In this document: positions 26,224-29,676 of the stretch, piece by piece
Position numbering within the stretch: the first letter of the stretch is position 1
Layout: every line of letters starts with the position of its first letter
Source: a virus
Direction: 5' to 3' (one strand)
Virus record (IMG/VR): IMGVR_UViG_3300046804_004672
Span: 1-29,676 of that record
Length of the DNA: 29,676 bases
Program-made: the position numbers and the translations under genes
Notes under the pieces: generated by a model
What the model saw: the letters and a program-made list of their open reading frames with translations, nothing else
Databases searched by the model: none
What the model was told of the DNA's origin: nothing

Positions 26224-26226
26224 ATA
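26219..26226 (+). promoter_or_regulatory. TAAATA box before the tube-family gene
   Basis: CCTAAATA overlaps the upstream stop codon and lies 9 bases before the ATG at 26236. No Shine-Dalgarno is visible in this gap. It is a weaker member of the TAAATA set because the spacing differs. Confidence 0.25.
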
Positions 26227-26235
26227 CTTACTGCA

Positions 26236-26883
26236 ATGCCTAATATTTTTGACCCACAAGCATTTTTCACCAAAACTGCCTATTTTGGGAGTCAAGGTCG
26301 AGGTCTGTTTACCTTAACGAGTCGCCCTGCGGTCTTACGACGCCGAGGACAGAGTGATCTGGTCGATACGGGGTGGGCGTTATTGAGCAGCGGACTAATG
26401 GCAAAATCTATTAGCATGGCGGGATATAACCTGGCTACATTTGAAGAATTTAGTTATATCGGACCTACCCGTAAGCATCCACATACTCAAATATTTGGAC
26501 CGATGACCGTTGAGTTTTTACTGATGGGAGGATCATTAAATGAAGCCAAGGCACTACACCACACGTTTTTAGTATGGCAAGAGCAAATTGCTGGAGCGCG
26601 ATTTGCGCAAAATGAGGTTGATCAAGGCGCACGATCAGATTCTACATTTTTTGCCATTGAATACTATGATGACTATGTGAGTGAAGCAGAAGTGCAAATT
26701 TTTACCCCGCACATTTCACCAAATGGGGTTGACACTACCCCAACGCCAGTCATTCATAACAAGTATCGTGAAATTTATCCACAGGCGTTAGGGGGGATAT
26801 CAACATCATGGGAATCCGCTGATGCACCGCTTACCTTATCTGTTACATTTGAATTCTTTCACACCAACTCGCTTATTCGTTAA
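26236..26883 (+). CDS. Tail tube-family protein (gp19/gp54-like)
   Basis: 215 aa. Features of the tube fold: an N-terminal arm (FFTKTAYFGSQGRGLFTLTS), a central segment AGYNLATFEEFSYIGPTRKH followed by QIFGPMTVEFLLMGG, and a C-terminal strand pair IYPQALGGISTSWES and LTLSVTFEFFHTN. The 'YPQALG-I-s-sWES-DaplTLsVtFeF' ending is typical of T4 gp19, gp54 and related ring proteins. T4 gp19 has 163 aa and gp54 320, so either the main tube or the tube initiator is possible; next to gp26 and a tape-measure-like gene, an initiator or second tube ring is plausible. It starts 12 bases after the previous stop without a visible ribosome binding site. Confidence 0.62.
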   Translation: MPNIFDPQAFFTKTAYFGSQGRGLFTLTSRPAVLRRRGQSDLVDTGWALLSSGLMAKSISMAGYNLATFEEFSYIGPTRKHPHTQIFGPMTVEFLLMGGSLNEAKALHHTFLVWQEQIAGARFAQNEVDQGARSDSTFFAIEYYDDYVSEAEVQIFTPHISPNGVDTTPTPVIHNKYREIYPQALGGISTSWESADAPLTLSVTFEFFHTNSLIR

Positions 26884-26897
26884 TTTTGAGGTGATTT

Positions 26898-27653
26898 ATG
26901 AAACTACCTGTACTTGATACCTATGCGTTTCCCGTAACGCTCCCGTCTAATAAAAAAACTATTACCATGCGACCCTATCTGGTGCGTGAAGAAAAATTGC
27001 TTTTAATGGCACAAGAATCTGAAAACTATCAAGATCAAGTAGAAGCGATATCGCAAATTATTCGCAACTGCACCAATGACCAAGTAAATCCTCGGGTAGC
27101 ACCCTACTTTGACATCGAGTATCTACTGTTACAACTGCGAGCACGAAGCGTTGGTGAAGTGGCCACCCCCATTTACGTATGCCACAATAAACCCAATGGG
27201 GGAGAGGTTGAGTGTGGCCATCGCACAAATGTGCCTATCAATCTGACAGAAATTCCCGTCGTCGGATTAGACCAACCCGACGAAAAATTTTTACTAAAAC
27301 TCTCGGATCGGTATACCTTACGTCTGCGATATCCTACGGTCTACACCATTCATCAATTGGTAATGAACGCCATGGAAGAAGGCAAAATTAACTCCCAACC
27401 ATTCATGGAAGCGGTGTGTGACGTATTCGATACATTGGACGATAGTGAAACGGGGCAATCATATACCTTTGTGGACTATACGACCGACGAAAAAATGCAA
27501 TTTTTAGAATCACTCTCGACTCGTAACTATGAAGAACTAGTTGAATTCCTCGACGGTTTGCCTACGGTAGAAAAAAACATTACATATACATGTGAAGGGT
27601 GTGGATTTGAGCATACCATTGCACTATCGGGAGTCGTGGATTTTTTAGACTAG
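26898..27653 (+). CDS. 26: Baseplate hub assembly protein, gp26-type (T4_baseplate family)
   Basis: 251 aa (T4 gp26, 208). The N-terminus KLPVLDTYAFPVTLPSNKKT and ITMRPYLVREEKLLLMAQES (residues about 24-43), then AISQIIRNCT and DIEYLLLQLRARSVGE are the family pattern. Two Cys pairs, YVCHN...VECGH (about 94-108) and CEGCGFEH (about 234-241), suggest a zinc ribbon. GAGGTGA before the ATG is a strong ribosome binding site. At its end the reading frame passes through a T TTT TTA heptamer, two codons before the stop, and the -1 frame is open for a further 66 codons, so an extended product is probable. gp26 is needed to assemble the T4 hub and behaves like an assembly factor. Confidence 0.83.
   Translation: MKLPVLDTYAFPVTLPSNKKTITMRPYLVREEKLLLMAQESENYQDQVEAISQIIRNCTNDQVNPRVAPYFDIEYLLLQLRARSVGEVATPIYVCHNKPNGGEVECGHRTNVPINLTEIPVVGLDQPDEKFLLKLSDRYTLRLRYPTVYTIHQLVMNAMEEGKINSQPFMEAVCDVFDTLDDSETGQSYTFVDYTTDEKMQFLESLSTRNYEELVEFLDGLPTVEKNITYTCEGCGFEHTIALSGVVDFLD
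27641..27647 (+). promoter_or_regulatory. Putative -1 ribosomal frameshift site (T TTT TTA)
   Basis: In the gp26 frame the codons are GAT TTT TTA GAC TAG, so the heptamer is X XXY YYZ with the T of GAT as X. This is the same slippery sequence (U UUU UUA) used by HIV-1. Slipping back one base puts ribosomes in the frame of the downstream open region. A 6-bp perfect stem with an AGGA loop (TGATGC/GCATCA, 27702-27717) lies 55 bases downstream, too far for a standard stimulator. Confidence 0.7.
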
Positions 27654-27847
27654 TCGCCCGCTACGATACCCTCCTGAATCATTATCAGACCATCTTTACA
27701 CTGATGCAGGAGCATCATTGGTCGTGGGGGGACATACAAAACATGATTCCGTTTGAACGGGACATCTATGTTATCTTGTTAAAACAGTGGGTGGATAAGA
27801 AAAACGAGGAAATTGCCAGACAGCAGCAATCTCGGCAACTACGATAA
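27647..27847 (+). CDS. Frameshift extension of gp26 (GT-type assembly chaperone tail)
   Basis: This frame is open from 27611, through the end of gp26, to TAA at 27845-27847. Its first ATG is only at 27704 (47 aa) and has no good ribosome binding site at the right distance, so translation by -1 slippage from gp26 is favoured, giving a product of about 316 aa (250 + 66). The extension begins RLVARYDTLLNHYQTIFTLM and continues QEHHWSWGDIQNMIPFERDI, YVILLKQWVDKK and a charged end. The 'MxxHxW-WxxIxxMiPFERDIYVxLL' pattern resembles the C-terminal parts of tail assembly chaperones (P2 E', lambda T-type) made by frameshifting. The next gene starts 9 bases later in the same frame. A separate 47-aa protein starting at 27704 is the alternative. 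Confidence 0.68.
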   Translation, partial: RLVARYDTLLNHYQTIFTLMQEHHWSWGDIQNMIPFERDIYVILLKQWVDKKNEEIARQQQSRQLR

Positions 27848-27850
27848 ATA
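27843..27850 (+). promoter_or_regulatory. TAAATA box before the tape-measure-like gene
   Basis: GATAAATA is followed by CCTTAT and then the ATG at 27857, a spacing of 6 bases instead of the 5 seen before 2580, 16259 and 22037. The box overlaps the stop codon of the frameshift extension. No clear Shine-Dalgarno precedes this large gene. Confidence 0.33.
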
Positions 27851-27856
27851 CCTTAT

Positions 27857-29676
27857 ATGGCAAAAAACGGCTATCCTAAAAATACAAAGACTCGTCTTTC
27901 CAAAACAACACGAGACGAACTTCGTCAATTGTTTGGGGACGACGAAAAAAATTTGTATAAGTTAGACCAAAAACTTACTACAGGAATATCCGCCACTCGG
28001 TCGGGGCAAATGAGTATTGACCGAGGTCGCCTAAACGTTATCCGTGATTTGTCTCAAAAAGATGCCGATAAATTAGTTGGGTTTGTAGAAAAAGAAGAAC
28101 AGCGAGTTGCGGTATCCTTAAAACAAGCCTCCGAACAACAAAATGAACCCCTTCTTAATCTGATTGATTTTTATCGTGAGGAATTGCAATCGCTGTATTA
28201 TGATTCATCGCAAAATGCCGATTCTCTGATTGGTGGCGATAAACCTCTGCAAAAAGAATATCTACCACGACTTGACTTGATTATTAAAAACATCAAGTCA
28301 GATAAAGTATTGACGCAGTTCAAACAAACCGAACCATTACTAGCATTAGCAGAAAAAATTAAACAAAAACTCACCGAACGAACCAGTCGGGTTGGAAAAT
28401 TAAAAGATGTAGGCCGGCGTCTTGTTAAAAGCGATATTGCCGCTAGTGTGTTAGCGGGTGCTGCCACTAAAAGCCCCTTTGCAGCGTTAGCAGTCTTTGC
28501 GTATAAAAATAGACCTAAGAAAAATGAGTATGCACGTCGCGCCGATTTACGAGCAAAACAACAAGACATTGAAGAACGCCAAACACAAGCGCAACGAGGT
28601 GCAAACGATGCACAGCATCAATCGGATAAAGCCACCGATAAAGCGATCGCACGTCATAAAAGAAAACTAGGTGAAGAAGTTGCGGAATCAAAAAATACCG
28701 CCATGATGTCATCAACTGATATCAGCAATGCTACAAGCACAGCGGATGACCAATTAGCCGTTTCCGGCCGTACCGGTGTGTCCACGGGATTGGGTAAAGA
28801 AGATACGGGCCAGATTGTTAAAATCCTGAACCAGCACACAAGTCTACTGGGAAAAATTTATGGCGTGAACGCCAAAGCCCTTAGGATTCAAGAAGACCAA
28901 ATTGCAAAACAAGCAACTGCCGCAGAAGAAAAAGACCTTGAAACACAAGGTGGTACGGCAAGTAAACTTGTGGGCAGTGGTGTAAGTGACGAAGAGAAGA
29001 AAGAAGGTGGAGGACTGTTTAGTTCGCTGTTTAACTTAGCCACCAATTTTATGGGGGATAAGTTTGGCGGTATCACCAAGTTATTCAAAGGTGGTAAAGG
29101 TGGACTCCTCCGGCGCGTAGGAGGCAAAGCACTCGAAGTAGCCAAAAACAGTCGAGTAGGAAAAACCGCCACAAAGTTGGCTGAAGTTGGTGGAGAAGCA
29201 CTCGGAAAAGTTACGGGAACGGCTAGTAAGTTAGGTGGCAAGTTACTGGGAAAAGGTGCAGAAGAAGCCGCAATGGTCGCGGGAAAAACTGCGGCTAAAG
29301 GGGCGGGTAAAGGTGCGCTCACGGCCTTTATTAAAAAAATTGTCCCGAAACAAGTTGGTAAATTGGCTGGAAAAGCCGTACCATTCTTGGGTGCGGGTCT
29401 TGCCGCAGGGTTCACCGCATGGAAACTCCTACAAGGAGATGTAAAGGGTGCGGCGTTAGAAGCCGCCGCGGCCATTCCCGGTGCCGGTATTCTTGCGGCC
29501 GTCGCGTCGATGGCGCGAGACATCTATCATGACTATTACGGGGTGCAACACGAAGATGATCCAGAAGCCGGCTCGCGGTTTACTGAAGTTAAAGATGAAG
29601 TAAAGAGTGTTGCGAACGAAGAATTAGAAAAATTAGGATTAAAAGGAAAACAAGAAAACGACCAGAAAGAACAAAA
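27857..29676 (+). CDS. Tape-measure-like large tail protein (partial, runs off right edge)
   Basis: The frame is open from an ATG at 27857 to the window end, 606 codons, so the true length is unknown. Residues about 1-130 are charged and helical (LSKTTRDELRQLFGDDEKNL, SQKDADKLVGFVEKEEQRVA). Residues about 215-275 are an Arg/Gln/Lys-rich coiled coil (RRADLRAKQQDIEERQTQAQ). From about 370 comes a long Gly/Lys/Ala-rich section (GGKALEVAKNS, GGKLLGKGAEEAAMVAGKTA) and a hydrophobic stretch near 510-555 (FLGAGLAAGFTAWKLL, AAAAIPGAGILAAVASM). This is the composition of tape measures and gp29-like tail proteins, and the gene follows a frameshifted chaperone-like gene as tape measures usually do. T4 gp29 homology is inferred from this, not seen as a clear motif. 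A virion protein with membrane-active segments is a second reading. Confidence 0.6.
   Translation, partial: MAKNGYPKNTKTRLSKTTRDELRQLFGDDEKNLYKLDQKLTTGISATRSGQMSIDRGRLNVIRDLSQKDADKLVGFVEKEEQRVAVSLKQASEQQNEPLLNLIDFYREELQSLYYDSSQNADSLIGGDKPLQKEYLPRLDLIIKNIKSDKVLTQFKQTEPLLALAEKIKQKLTERTSRVGKLKDVGRRLVKSDIAASVLAGAATKSPFAALAVFAYKNRPKKNEYARRADLRAKQQDIEERQTQAQRGANDAQHQSDKATDKAIARHKRKLGEEVAESKNTAMMSSTDISNATSTADDQLAVSGRTGVSTGLGKEDTGQIVKILNQHTSLLGKIYGVNAKALRIQEDQIAKQATAAEEKDLETQGGTASKLVGSGVSDEEKKEGGGLFSSLFNLATNFMGDKFGGITKLFKGGKGGLLRRVGGKALEVAKNSRVGKTATKLAEVGGEALGKVTGTASKLGGKLLGKGAEEAAMVAGKTAAKGAGKGALTAFIKKIVPKQVGKLAGKAVPFLGAGLAAGFTAWKLLQGDVKGAALEAAAAIPGAGILAAVASMARDIYHDYYGVQHEDDPEAGSRFTEVKDEVKSVANEELEKLGLKGKQENDQKEQ

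Noticed and set aside
27702-27717. Hairpin TGATGC-AGGA-GCATCA as a terminator or frameshift stimulator
   Set aside because: Only 6 bp, no T tract, and 55 bases downstream of the slippery site; recorded but not called.
28888-29523. 211-aa minus-strand ORF, Ala/Pro/Ser-rich
   Set aside because: Antisense shadow of the Gly/Lys/Ala-rich part of the tape-measure-like gene.
1-29676. tRNA, rRNA, integrase, transposase or defence genes
   Set aside because: None was recognised; every stretch above about 45 bases is filled by structural genes.

Overview
The window is a tail and baseplate morphogenesis segment of a T4-like contractile-tailed bacteriophage (Caudoviricetes, myovirus morphology), probably from the distant 'far-T4'/marine-type branch. 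The evidence is a run of recognisable T4 baseplate homologues in a T4-like order (gp48, gp53, gp27, gp5, then gp25, gp6, gp7, gp8), tight gene packing with gaps or overlaps of a few bases, and an exact T4-type late promoter octamer (TATAAATA) in front of the gp8 homologue. I saw no rRNA, tRNA, CRISPR array, integrase or insertion sequence. The host cannot be read from this segment.

Layout. Positions 1-25004 are all minus strand, transcribed right to left: tail-tube cap gp48-like (25004-23997), wedge gp53-like (23987-23403), hub gp27-like (23422-22049), a free-standing gp5 OB-fold protein (22037-21654), a large gp5-spike protein with a propeller-like N-terminus (21652-18011), an M15-type peptidase (18007-16298), gp25 (16259-15849), gp6 (15841-13898), gp7-like (13891-11081), gp8-like (11039-9288), a giant DUF4815-type baseplate/fibre protein (9275-2595), a small coiled-coil protein (2580-2314), and two fibre genes (2311-1031, and 1026 off the left edge). 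From 25044 onward everything is plus strand: gp4-type head-completion nuclease, a gp2-like (DNA end protector-type) protein, a tail-tube-family protein, a gp26-type hub assembly protein, and a large coiled-coil/Gly-Lys-Ala-rich protein that leaves the right edge and sits where a tape measure would.

How they work together. gp27-like, the OB-fold protein and the spike protein would form the hub and central needle. The M15 enzyme and perhaps the Cys/His C-terminal domain of the spike protein would replace the lysozyme domain of T4 gp5. gp53, gp25, gp6, gp7 and gp8 would form the wedges, with the DUF4815 protein and the fibres at the periphery. gp48 and the tube-family protein start the tail tube, and gp26 plus the tape-measure-like protein assemble it. 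The 39-base gap at 25005-25043 is the only divergent junction and the probable control region. No gene-free stretch exceeds about 45 bases.

Most interesting observations: (1) a textbook -1 frameshift heptamer (T TTT TTA) at the end of the gp26-type gene, followed by a 66-codon -1-frame extension with no early ATG, just upstream of the tape-measure-like gene, as in lambda G/GT; (2) gp5 split and rebuilt, with OB fold and spike on separate genes and no lysozyme domain; (3) a fibre of His-(Thr/Ser)-Asp repeats; (4) TAAATA late-promoter-like boxes exactly 5 nt before three start codons, predicting leaderless late mRNAs; (5) small modules reused across the gp5-, gp7-, gp8- and DUF4815-type proteins.
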